Origin: Vicinamibacteria bacterium
Lineage (GTDB): Bacteria > Acidobacteriota > Vicinamibacteria > Vicinamibacterales > UBA2999
Length of the DNA stretch: 11,592 bases
Direction: 5' to 3'
NCBI GenBank assembly: GCA_025938035.1
Contig: JAICQE010000145.1
Span: forward strand, 1-11,592
Below, one piece after another: positions 5,371-11,476 of the stretch (position 1 is the stretch's first letter; each line of letters opens with the position of its first letter). The notes beneath the pieces are model-generated. The model ran no database searches and had not been told where the DNA came from. It saw only the letters and a list, made by a program, of their open reading frames with translations. Made by a program: the position numbers and the translations under genes.

Positions 5371-7607
5371 GGATCGCGAAGCTCGCGAAGAACGCGAAGA
5401 CCGCGAAGACCGTGCGAAAGGTGACCCGTCGCGATCTTCGTGTCCTTTGCGGTCTTCGCGGTTTGATCAGCGCTGCGATCATCATCCTTGTCTGTCCCGT
5501 GCCGACTCGAGCCGAGGACGGTTACGAGCTGTGGCTGCGCTATCAGCGCGTTCCGGACATCAACCTCCTCGAGAAGTACCGCGGAACCGTCAACACCCTC
5601 ATGGTCAGCGGCGATTCGCCGACGATGCGCGCCGTTGCGAGCGAGCTGAGGCGCGCGCTGCGGGGCCTGCTCGACGTGCAGATCGCAAGCGTTCAGGGCA
5701 TCGCGCTGGACGGCGTGCTGATTGCCGGCATCCCGGCGACCACGCCCCTCCTCGCCGGTCTCGGGCTCGAAACGGACCTCGGCTCGGTCGGCGGCGAAGG
5801 GTACGTGATCCGATCCGTCACCATCCGCGGCCGGAAAGCAACCGTCCTCAGCGGCAATACCGAGCTGGGGGTGTTGTACGGCGCGTTCCATTTCATCCGG
5901 CTGCTGCAGACCAATGAGGCGATCGACGCACTCGCGATTGTCGAGCGGCCGCGCATCCAGCACCGCATCCTCAATCACTGGGACAACCTCGATGGCACGG
6001 TTGAGCGTGGCTACGCCGGCGGTTCGCTGTGGGACTGGCACAAGCTGCCCGATTATTTGTCCCCCCGCTACACGGATTACGCACGGGCCAACGCGTCGAT
6101 CGGCATCAACGGCACGGTGCTCACCAATGTCAACGCAAACGCGACGAGCCTCACGGCCGACTACCTGACGAAAGCCGCGGCGCTGGCCGACGTATTTCGT
6201 CCGTACGGGATCCGCGTCTACCTGACAGCCCGCTTCAGCGCGCCGATCGAGATCGGTGGACTGAAAACCGCCGACCCGCTGGCGCCGGATGTCAAAGCCT
6301 GGTGGACCGCAAAAGTCGCCGAGATTTACAAGGTCATCCCGGACTTTGGTGGCTTTCTCGTCAAGGCCAACTCCGAGGGTCAGCCGGGTCCGCAGGACTA
6401 CAAGCGTTCTCACGCCGACGGCGCCAACATGCTGGCCGACGCGCTCGAACCACACGGCGGCATCGTCATGTGGCGCGCGTTCGTGTATTCGGAGAACCCG
6501 AAAGAGGATCGGCACAGGCAGGCCTACACCGAATTCCAGCCGCTCGACGGAAGCTTCCGTTCGAACGTGCTGATCCAGGTGAAGAACGGACCGATCGACT
6601 TTCAGCCGCGTGAGCCGTTCTCGCCGCTGTTCGGCGCGATGCCGCGAACGCCGCTGATGCTGGAGCTGCAGATCACCAAGGAATACCTCGGCTTCGCCAC
6701 GCATCTGGTCTATCTGGCGCCGCTCTTCGAGGAAGTGCTTCGCGCGGACACGTTCGTCACGGGCGAAGGATCGCTCGTCCGTGAAGTGATCGATGGGTCA
6801 CTGCACGGGTCCGCGCGCACGGGAATTGCCGGCGTGGCGAACACGGGCACCGATCGGAACTGGTGCGGCGCCGTGTTCGCCTGCGTCAACTGGCACGCGT
6901 TCGGCCGTCTGGCCTGGAATCCTTCGCTCGCCTCCGCCGACCTGGCCGATGAGTGGCTGCGGATGACGTTCACGAGCGACCCGGCGTTCCTGGCGGCGGT
7001 GAAGCCGATGATGCTGGCGTCGCGCCAGGCGGCGGTGGATTACATGACACCGCTCGGCCTGCACCATCTGATGGCGCGCGGCCATCATTACGGACCCGGG
7101 CCGTGGGTCAGCGGCGGTTCCCGCGCGGACTGGACGTCCGTCTATTACCATCGCGCCGACGCCACGGGCATCGGGTTCGATCGCACGACGACGGGCAGCG
7201 ACGCGGTCAGCCAGTACGCGCCGCCTGTCCGCGACCGCTTCAACAGCCTCGCCCGCGTACCGGAGGAGTACCTCCTGTGGTTCCATCACGTTCCGTGGGA
7301 TTACACGATGCCTTCGGGTCGTACGCTGTGGAACGAGCTGACGGCCCGCTACTGTCGAGGGGTCGACGCCGTCGGCGGGATGCGAAAAACGTGGGAGGGG
7401 CTGTCGGCATTCGTCGATCCGGAGCGATTCGAGGAGACGCGCGCGTTTCTCGCCATCCAGGAGAACGAGGCGCGTTGGTGGCGCGACGCCAGCGTGCTCT
7501 ACTTCCAGACCTTCTCGAAGCGGCCGATCGAGGACTCGTGCGGACCGCCGAAGGGAACGCTCGAGCACTACATGTCTGTCAATAAGCGCTATGTTCCCGG
7601 AAACTGA
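5367..7607 (+). CDS. aguA: Exported alpha-glucuronidase, GH67
   Basis: A 746-residue family GH67 alpha-glucuronidase, which releases (4-O-methyl)-D-glucuronic acid from the non-reducing end of xylo-oligosaccharides. The N-terminal noncatalytic domain covers ~50-190, then a TIM barrel, then the C-terminal helical domain. Catalytic residues, by comparison with Cellvibrio and Geobacillus enzymes: general acid Glu337 in KANSEGQPGP, and the base pair Asp411 in NGPIDFQPREP and Glu439 in ITKEYLGF. The 28-residue gap between the latter two equals that of the Cellvibrio enzyme. A hydrophobic core at ~33-44 followed by PVPTRA predicts export. The ATG at 5367 overlaps the previous stop (ATGA). The first ~33 residues are unusually Lys/Arg-rich because they are encoded by a repeat element (5373-5461). 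TRRDLR (20-25) resembles a Tat motif but may be accidental. GTG codons at 5412 and 5421 are alternative starts. Confidence 0.95.
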   Translation: MRIAKLAKNAKTAKTVRKVTRRDLRVLCGLRGLISAAIIILVCPVPTRAEDGYELWLRYQRVPDINLLEKYRGTVNTLMVSGDSPTMRAVASELRRALRGLLDVQIASVQGIALDGVLIAGIPATTPLLAGLGLETDLGSVGGEGYVIRSVTIRGRKATVLSGNTELGVLYGAFHFIRLLQTNEAIDALAIVERPRIQHRILNHWDNLDGTVERGYAGGSLWDWHKLPDYLSPRYTDYARANASIGINGTVLTNVNANATSLTADYLTKAAALADVFRPYGIRVYLTARFSAPIEIGGLKTADPLAPDVKAWWTAKVAEIYKVIPDFGGFLVKANSEGQPGPQDYKRSHADGANMLADALEPHGGIVMWRAFVYSENPKEDRHRQAYTEFQPLDGSFRSNVLIQVKNGPIDFQPREPFSPLFGAMPRTPLMLELQITKEYLGFATHLVYLAPLFEEVLRADTFVTGEGSLVREVIDGSLHGSARTGIAGVANTGTDRNWCGAVFACVNWHAFGRLAWNPSLASADLADEWLRMTFTSDPAFLAAVKPMMLASRQAAVDYMTPLGLHHLMARGHHYGPGPWVSGGSRADWTSVYYHRADATGIGFDRTTTGSDAVSQYAPPVRDRFNSLARVPEEYLLWFHHVPWDYTMPSGRTLWNELTARYCRGVDAVGGMRKTWEGLSAFVDPERFEETRAFLAIQENEARWWRDASVLYFQTFSKRPIEDSCGPPKGTLEHYMSVNKRYVPGN
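5373..5461. repeat. 9-bp repeat array plus inverted repeat inside the aguA 5' end
   Basis: Four in-phase 9-bp units of the form NNCGCGAAG (5373-5408) encode the tripeptide series IAK-LAK-NAK-TAK. A perfect 12-bp inverted repeat follows: CCGCGAAGACCG (5401-5412) and CGGTCTTCGCGG (5450-5461), with a 37-bp loop. The element sits directly after the aguA start codon and ends where the hydrophobic signal core begins. It looks like a spreading palindromic repeat that became the coding sequence of the signal n-region. The array is certain; its mobile origin is inferred. Confidence 0.85.
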
Positions 7608-7615
7608 AATGCAAG

Positions 7616-7700
7616 ATTCAAAATGCAAAATGCAAACAACTGCTTCAGAGTCCTTCGGTTTGCATTCGAAATTTTGCATTTTGAATTTTGCATTTTGAAT
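7616..7700. repeat. AT-rich palindromic repeat between aguA and xylA
   Basis: This fills nearly all of the 101-bp gap 7608-7708. The left arm ATTCAAAATGCAAAA (7616-7630) is a perfect 15-bp inverted match to TTTTGCATTTTGAAT at 7686-7700, and a second identical copy of the right arm lies at 7672-7686 as a 14-bp tandem repeat. The extreme AT content contrasts with the genes on both sides. As RNA it would form a long hairpin that might attenuate transcription or set relative levels of aguA and xylA. It ends 8 bp before the xylA ATG, leaving no room for an ordinary Shine-Dalgarno. Confidence 0.9.
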
Positions 7701-7708
7701 TACCAAAT

Positions 7709-8923
7709 ATGACCTTAGAGCCCACTCCCGCTGACAAGTTCACCTTCGGTCTGTGGACGGTCGGCAATCGCGGCCGCGACCCGTTCGGCGAGTTCGTGCG
7801 CCCGGCGCTCGATCCGTGCGATGCGGTCAAGCGCCTCGCCGAGCTCGGCGCCTACGGCGTCAACTTCCACGACAACGATCTGGTACCGATCGACGCCGCT
7901 CCCGCGGAGCGCGACCGCATCGTCGGTGACTTCCGCCGCGCGCTGGAATCGACCGGCATGAAGGTGCCGATGGCGACGACCAACCTGTTCACCGACCCGG
8001 TATTCAAGGATGGCGCCTTCACGTCGCACGATCCGCAGGTCCGCGCCTACGCCGTGCAGAAGACGATGCGGGCAATGGATCTCGGGGTCGAGCTGGGGGC
8101 GCACACCTACGTGTTCTGGGGCGGGCGTGAAGGCGCTGAGGTCGATGCGGCCAAGGATCCCGTCGAGGCGATCAAGCGCTTCCGCGCGGCGATCGACTTT
8201 CTGTGCGAGTACGCGCGCGATCAGAAATACGGCCTGCGGTTCGCGCTCGAAGCCAAGCCGAACGAACCGCGCGGCGATATCTACTTCCCGACCACCGCGG
8301 CGTTTCTCGGCTTCATCGCCACGCTCGCGCATCCGGAGATGGTTGGCGTCAACCCGGAGGTGGCGCACGAGCACATGGCCGGCCTGAACTTCTACCACGT
8401 GGTGGCGCAGGCGCTCGAAGCGGGCAAGCTGTTTCACATCGACCTCAACGATCAGAAGCCCGGGCGTTTCGATCAGGACCTCCGCTTCGGTTCGGAGTCG
8501 ATCAAGCCGCTGTTCTTCCTCGTGAAGCTGCTGGAAGAGTCGGGCTACGACGGCCCCCGGCATTTCGACGCGCACGCGTACCGCTCCGAGGATGCCGAGG
8601 GAGTTTGGGACTTTGCCCGCGGCTGCATGCGGACGTACCTGATCTTGAAGGACAAGGCCAAACAGTTCTGCGCGGACAATGAGATTCAGGCGTTGTTGGG
8701 CGAGATACGAGGCGACGGAGGTCCGGCTCAAGCCGGACACGACGACGAGGGTGGACGTAGTGTCCGCCTTCAGGCGGAGCTGATTGGCGCCTACAGCCGA
8801 CAGGCGGCCGACGAGCTCAAAGCGCGGTCGTTCGATCGGCAGGCGCTCGCCTCGCGGCGGCTGCCGTACGAAAAACTCGATCAGCTGGTCGTCGATCTGC
8901 TCCTCGGGGCCCGCCTTCGCTGA
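7709..8923 (+). CDS. xylA: Xylose isomerase, actinobacterial (short) type
   Basis: A 404-residue xylose isomerase converting D-xylose to D-xylulose with two divalent metals, cytoplasmic. It follows the ~388-residue Streptomyces type so closely that residue numbers coincide: Trp16, His54 and Asp57 (HDND), Phe94, Trp137, Glu181, Lys183, Glu217, His220, Asp245, Asp255, Asp257 and Asp287 are all present. The ATG at 7709 is chosen because its N-terminus ([16 protein letters not shown]) matches the family; a TTG at 7688 lies within a repeat and is rejected. Excess length sits at ~336-356, where two REP-like palindromes are translated in frame in the C-terminal arm, after the catalytic barrel. The C-terminus then resumes the family pattern ([18 protein letters not shown]). 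No Shine-Dalgarno is visible upstream. The stop overlaps the xylB start by one base (TGATG). Confidence 0.97.
   Translation: MTLEPTPADKFTFGLWTVGNRGRDPFGEFVRPALDPCDAVKRLAELGAYGVNFHDNDLVPIDAAPAERDRIVGDFRRALESTGMKVPMATTNLFTDPVFKDGAFTSHDPQVRAYAVQKTMRAMDLGVELGAHTYVFWGGREGAEVDAAKDPVEAIKRFRAAIDFLCEYARDQKYGLRFALEAKPNEPRGDIYFPTTAAFLGFIATLAHPEMVGVNPEVAHEHMAGLNFYHVVAQALEAGKLFHIDLNDQKPGRFDQDLRFGSESIKPLFFLVKLLEESGYDGPRHFDAHAYRSEDAEGVWDFARGCMRTYLILKDKAKQFCADNEIQALLGEIRGDGGPAQAGHDDEGGRSVRLQAELIGAYSRQAADELKARSFDRQALASRRLPYEKLDQLVVDLLLGARLR
8721..8779. repeat. REPIN-like pair of REP palindromes inside xylA
   Basis: Two REP-like units face each other. The first, in plus orientation, is GTCCGGCTCAAGCCGGAC (8721-8738) followed by ACGACG. 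The second, in minus orientation, is CGTAGT (8756-8761) followed by GTCCGCCTTCAGGCGGA to 8778; its reverse complement matches the copy at 11443 over 23 bases (8756-8778). Each has an 8-bp or near 8-bp stem with a 2-nt centre. Together they read through in frame as xylA residues ~338-357, a stretch rich in Gly, Asp and Arg and absent from typical xylose isomerases. Confidence 0.88.
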
Positions 8924-10548
8924 TGCTTCGGCGAGGCAGGCTGTACCTCGGGCTCGACTCGAGCACGCAAAGCCTGACGGCGCTCGTCGTCGAGGTTGAC
9001 GGCAGCGACGCCCGCGTCGCGTTCGAAGCGTCGCTGAACTTCGACGAAGCGTTCCCTCACTACGGTACGGATCATGGCGTACTGCCCCGGACGTACCCCG
9101 ATGAAGTGGTGTCGTCCCCCGTTCTCTGGGCCGAGGCGCTCGAGGCGATGCTGACACGTGTGGCCGACAGCGGGCTCGACATCAGCCGCATCGCCGCGGT
9201 GTCCGGGTCCGCGCAGCAGCACGGCAGCGTCTACATGAATGCCGCGGCCGAACGCGCGCTTGCCACTCTGGACGACGGGCAGCCGCTGGCGCCGCAGATC
9301 GCGCCGACGCTGTCGCGCGCCGTGGCGCCGGTGTGGCTCGATTCGAGCACCAGGGTTCAGTGCCGGGAGATCGCGGATGCCGTCGGCGGAGCCGACGTTC
9401 TCGCGCGGCGCACCGGATCGCGCGCCTTCGAGCGCTTCACCGGACCGCAGATCAGAAAGTTCGCCACGCAGGATCCGGCGGGCTATGCGTCCACGGCGCG
9501 AATTCATCTGGTCAGCTCGTATCTGGCCTCTCTGCTGGCCGGCCGGCACGCTCCGGTCGATCCCGGAGACGCGTCGGGCATGAACCTGATGGACCTGGCG
9601 GAGAGCCGCTGGTGGCCCGCCGCACTGGACGCCACAGCGCCGGGACTCATGGACAAGCTGCCGGCGATTGCGCCGTCGTGGACTGTGGCTGGCACGCTTT
9701 CGCCGTACTGGCAGACGCGCGTTGGCCTTCCCCCCGCACGAGTCATCGCCTGGTCCGGCGACAATCCGTGCAGCCTGATCGGTGTCGGCCTGGTACGCGA
9801 GGGCCGTGTCGCGATCTCGCTCGGCACGAGCGACACCGTCTTCGGGCTGATGAAGGAGCCGCGCGTCGACGTCTCCGGCACCGGCCATGTGTTCGCGTCG
9901 CCGACCGGCGACTACATGGGGCTGACCTGCTTCAGCAACGGGTCGCTCGCGCGCGAGCACGTGCAGGACGCCTTCGGCTTCACGTGGACCGACTTCTCGC
10001 GCGCGCTGGAGATCACGCCGGCTGGGAACCAGGGACGCGTGCTGATTCCGTGGTTCGAACCGGAGATCACGCCAACCGTCGCCGCACCGCGTGTGCAGCG
10101 CTACCGTCTGACGCCGGATGACGCCTCGGCCAACGTCCGCGCGGTCGTGGAAGCGCAGCAGATGTCGATGGCGCTGCACGCGCAGTGGATGGGCGTAACG
10201 ATCGACACGATCCACGCCACCGGAGGCGCCGCGGCAAACACGCACATCCTCCAGGTGATGGCCGACGTGTTCGGCGCCGAGGTCTATCGATCGACGGTGG
10301 GCAATTCCGCGGCCCTTGGCGCGGCGCTGCGCGCCTGGCACGGCGATGCCGCGGCGGACGGGACGCCGCTTCCCTGGAGCACCATTGCCGCCATCGCACA
10401 GCCGAATCCGGCCAGCCGCATTGCGCCCAATACCCGGCGCCACGCCGTGTACCGCGAATTGCTGCCGATTTACGAGGCCTGCGAGGCCCACGCCCTGGGC
10501 CGCGGCCCCGACCCGACACCCGCGCTGGAGCGGTTCGCCCGAGCGTAG
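8923..10548 (+). CDS. xylB: D-xylulokinase, FGGY family, animal-XYLB-like
   Basis: A 541-residue FGGY kinase that phosphorylates D-xylulose to xylulose 5-phosphate for the pentose phosphate pathway. Motifs: LGLDSSTQS (9-17) with the N-terminal phosphate-binding Asp12, GSAQQHGSVY (95-104), PVWLDSST (136-143), TGSRAFERFTG (164-174), catalytic Asp280 in SGDNP (278-282), LGTSD (300-304), FSNGSLARE (337-345) and ATGGAA (432-437). The order and wording of these motifs, and the ~540-residue length, match human XYLB (536 residues) more than the ~485-residue E. coli XylB. The ATG at 8923 shares its A with the xylA stop, so the two are translationally coupled. It ends the operon; only 7 bp separate its stop from the -35 box of the next promoter, and no terminator is seen between them. 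Confidence 0.97.
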   Translation: MLRRGRLYLGLDSSTQSLTALVVEVDGSDARVAFEASLNFDEAFPHYGTDHGVLPRTYPDEVVSSPVLWAEALEAMLTRVADSGLDISRIAAVSGSAQQHGSVYMNAAAERALATLDDGQPLAPQIAPTLSRAVAPVWLDSSTRVQCREIADAVGGADVLARRTGSRAFERFTGPQIRKFATQDPAGYASTARIHLVSSYLASLLAGRHAPVDPGDASGMNLMDLAESRWWPAALDATAPGLMDKLPAIAPSWTVAGTLSPYWQTRVGLPPARVIAWSGDNPCSLIGVGLVREGRVAISLGTSDTVFGLMKEPRVDVSGTGHVFASPTGDYMGLTCFSNGSLAREHVQDAFGFTWTDFSRALEITPAGNQGRVLIPWFEPEITPTVAAPRVQRYRLTPDDASANVRAVVEAQQMSMALHAQWMGVTIDTIHATGGAAANTHILQVMADVFGAEVYRSTVGNSAALGAALRAWHGDAAADGTPLPWSTIAAIAQPNPASRIAPNTRRHAVYRELLPIYEACEAHALGRGPDPTPALERFARA

Positions 10549-10555
10549 CGCGCCC

Positions 10556-10583
10556 TTGACTTGTATTATTGTTCTAGTACAAT
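10556..10583 (+). promoter_or_regulatory. Sigma70-type promoter for the small membrane-protein genes
   Basis: The -35 box TTGACT (10556-10561) and the -10 box TACAAT (10578-10583) each match consensus at 5 of 6 positions and are 16 bp apart. The stretch is an AT-rich island immediately after xylB. A start site near 10590 would leave a leader of ~18 nt containing the strong Shine-Dalgarno AGGAGGTG (10596-10603), 4 nt before the ATG at 10608. This is the best promoter in the window. Confidence 0.85.
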
Positions 10584-10584
10584 A
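10567..10584. promoter_or_regulatory. Palindromic operator overlapping the -10 box
   Basis: TATTGTTCTAGTACAATA is an 18-bp palindrome in which 8 of 9 base pairs are symmetric; only positions 7 and 12 fail. It covers the spacer end and the whole -10 element, so a bound dimer would block polymerase. An overlapping inverted repeat TTGTA (10561-10565) / TACAA (10578-10582) extends it leftward. The geometry suits a winged-helix dimer such as a GntR/YtrA-type repressor, but no regulator gene is in the window, so the family is a guess. Confidence 0.65.
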
Positions 10585-10607
10585 GGCGCCGGGATAGGAG
10601 GTGGCTT

Positions 10608-10802
10608 ATGAAAAGCAGGCTTCCCGAAATCAACATGTCGGCCATCCGCGTCGGAGGGAACCTCGGCGGGCTCATCTTCGCCGCCGGCGCCGTCGCGATT
10701 CTCCTGATAGGCGTTCCGGGTCTGCGCTGGTTCATCGGCCTGTCGCTCGCCCTTGCGACCGTGCTGGCCGCCGGGACCATCGCGTGGAGGAGGACACACT
10801 GA
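10608..10802 (+). CDS. Small membrane protein, paralogue of the next gene's C-terminal domain
   Basis: A 64-residue protein with two probable membrane segments (~20-36 and ~40-58) joined by a tight turn containing GVPGLRWF (35-42), and a basic C-terminal end RRTH. I do not recognise a characterised family. The start is secure: ATG follows AGGAGGTG with 4-nt spacing and lies behind a strong promoter with an operator. Residues 8-64 align without gaps to residues 74-130 of the downstream 143-residue protein, with 28 of 57 identical (shared NxSA, VGG, LRWF and IAW-RTH). The gene seems a real, regulated membrane component; a role in envelope stress or as a partner of a transporter is possible but unproven. 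Confidence 0.82.
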   Translation: MKSRLPEINMSAIRVGGNLGGLIFAAGAVAILLIGVPGLRWFIGLSLALATVLAAGTIAWRRTH

Positions 10803-10806
10803 TCCG

Positions 10807-10830
10807 GTCCGCCTCGAGGCGGACACTACG
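10807..10830 (+). repeat. REP-like palindrome between the two small genes
   Basis: GTCCGCCTCGAGGCGGAC (10807-10824) is a perfect 18-bp palindrome followed by ACTACG (10825-10830). It differs from the copy at 11443 only in the two central bases, keeping the stem. It starts 4 bp after the stop of the 64-residue gene and ends 3 bp before the Shine-Dalgarno of the next, so it could shape the mRNA between two co-transcribed genes. Confidence 0.88.
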
Positions 10831-10844
10831 TCCGGAGGTGCGAC

Positions 10845-11276
10845 ATGACGCACACCTTCGAAGCCGCTACTCCGTCGCGTGACGCCAACGCCCTGCTGGC
10901 GCTGACCGTCGTGCTCATCCTGACGACATGGTCGTTCGTCGGCCGGTTTTCCGTGGTCGCCGCCGCCGCCGGCATCGCGACCGGCGTCTGGCTGCACTGG
11001 TGGTATCGCCGCCACCCGGCGTCGCTCGCGCGCAGCAGCGGCGCCGACCGGCGGCCGCAGATGCTGAACATCTCCGCCGTCTACGTCGGCGGAGACGCCG
11101 CCGGCCTGGCGTTCGTCGTCGGCTGCGTGGTGATCTTCACGATGGGTCTGCCGCCGCTGCGGTGGTTCGTGGCGGCCTCGGGGCTCCTCGCCGTCCTGTT
11201 CGCGTCTACCGTGATCGCCTGGCACCGGACGCACTCAGTCTGGTCCGACGACTCTCCGACGGTGCTGCGGCCGTAG
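10845..11276 (+). CDS. Four-helix small membrane protein with duplicated domain
   Basis: A 143-residue integral membrane protein of unrecognised family. The N-terminal half carries two hydrophobic segments (~15-30 and ~35-52) ending in HWWYRRH. A polar linker (~57-72) leads to a C-terminal half (74-130) that is a paralogue of the upstream 64-residue protein, 28 of 57 identical without gaps, again with two segments and ending IAWHRTH. A short acidic/polar tail follows. The ATG at 10845 has the Shine-Dalgarno GGAGGTG (10834-10840) with 4-nt spacing. It follows the first small gene by 42 bp, which contain a REP palindrome, and is presumably in the same operon under the 10556 promoter. The first protein and the C-terminal half of the second may form a hetero-oligomer. 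Confidence 0.83.
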   Translation: MTHTFEAATPSRDANALLALTVVLILTTWSFVGRFSVVAAAAGIATGVWLHWWYRRHPASLARSSGADRRPQMLNISAVYVGGDAAGLAFVVGCVVIFTMGLPPLRWFVAASGLLAVLFASTVIAWHRTHSVWSDDSPTVLRP

Positions 11277-11314
11277 GCCCTCGCACCGACCGGATTACTA
11301 TCCGCCTCGCCCCC

Positions 11315-11452
11315 ATGACAACCCTCGACTGGCTGGCGATTGCCGGCTACTTCGCGCTGCTGGCCGGCCTCGTGTGGATGGCTGTGCGGCGGACCCGCCA
11401 GATCCTGGGTGTCGCCGGATTCGCGTTATTGATTCCTCGCAGGTCCGCCTGA
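11315..11452 (+). pseudogene. Truncated 5' end of a sodium:solute symporter gene
   Basis: The reading frame gives 45 residues. The first ~28 (MTTLDWLAIAGYFALLAGLV, then WMAVRRTR) look like the start and first membrane helix of an SLC5/SSS sodium:solute symporter, whose members commonly open with a T-L-D-W-hydrophobic pattern. Instead of running on for about 500 residues, the frame continues for 16 unrelated residues and stops inside a REP-like palindrome at 11450-11452. No downstream continuation appears before the window ends; the next sequence belongs to a convergent gene. It could have been a sugar importer for the operon. No Shine-Dalgarno precedes the ATG. A genuine 45-residue single-helix protein is the alternative. 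Confidence 0.55.
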
Positions 11453-11476
11453 AGGCGGACACTACGCGGGAATCAA
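11429..11476. repeat. REP-like palindrome in a longer hairpin between convergent genes
   Basis: The core GTCCGCCTGAAGGCGGAC (11443-11460) has a perfect 8-bp stem and a 2-nt loop, followed by ACTACG. It is nested in a wider inverted repeat TTGATTCC (11429-11436) / GGAATCAA (11469-11476). The outer arm overlaps the stop codon of the minus-strand gene. Placed between convergent genes, it may act as a bidirectional terminator or mRNA stabiliser, though it lacks a T-tract. Confidence 0.75.

Noticed and set aside
5328..6704. 458-codon minus-strand open frame opposite aguA
   Set aside because: GH67 catalytic motifs lie on the plus strand; this is a compositional shadow.
7688..7708. TTG start 7 codons upstream of xylA
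   Set aside because: It falls in the AT-rich repeat; the ATG at 7709 gives the family N-terminus and exact active-site numbering.
7715..9157. 480-codon minus-strand open frame opposite xylA
   Set aside because: Plus-strand xylA has every catalytic residue; the antisense frame crosses the xylA/xylB junction and shows no domain.
8881..10491. 536-codon minus-strand open frame opposite xylB
   Set aside because: Antisense shadow of a GC-rich gene; the plus strand has the full FGGY motif set, while this frame shows only Arg/His/Gly-rich low-complexity sequence.
10928..11452. 174-codon plus-strand frame linking the 143-residue gene to the symporter start
   Set aside because: Its first ~129 codons are an out-of-frame Arg-rich shadow of the membrane protein gene; only the last 45 codons resemble a real N-terminus.
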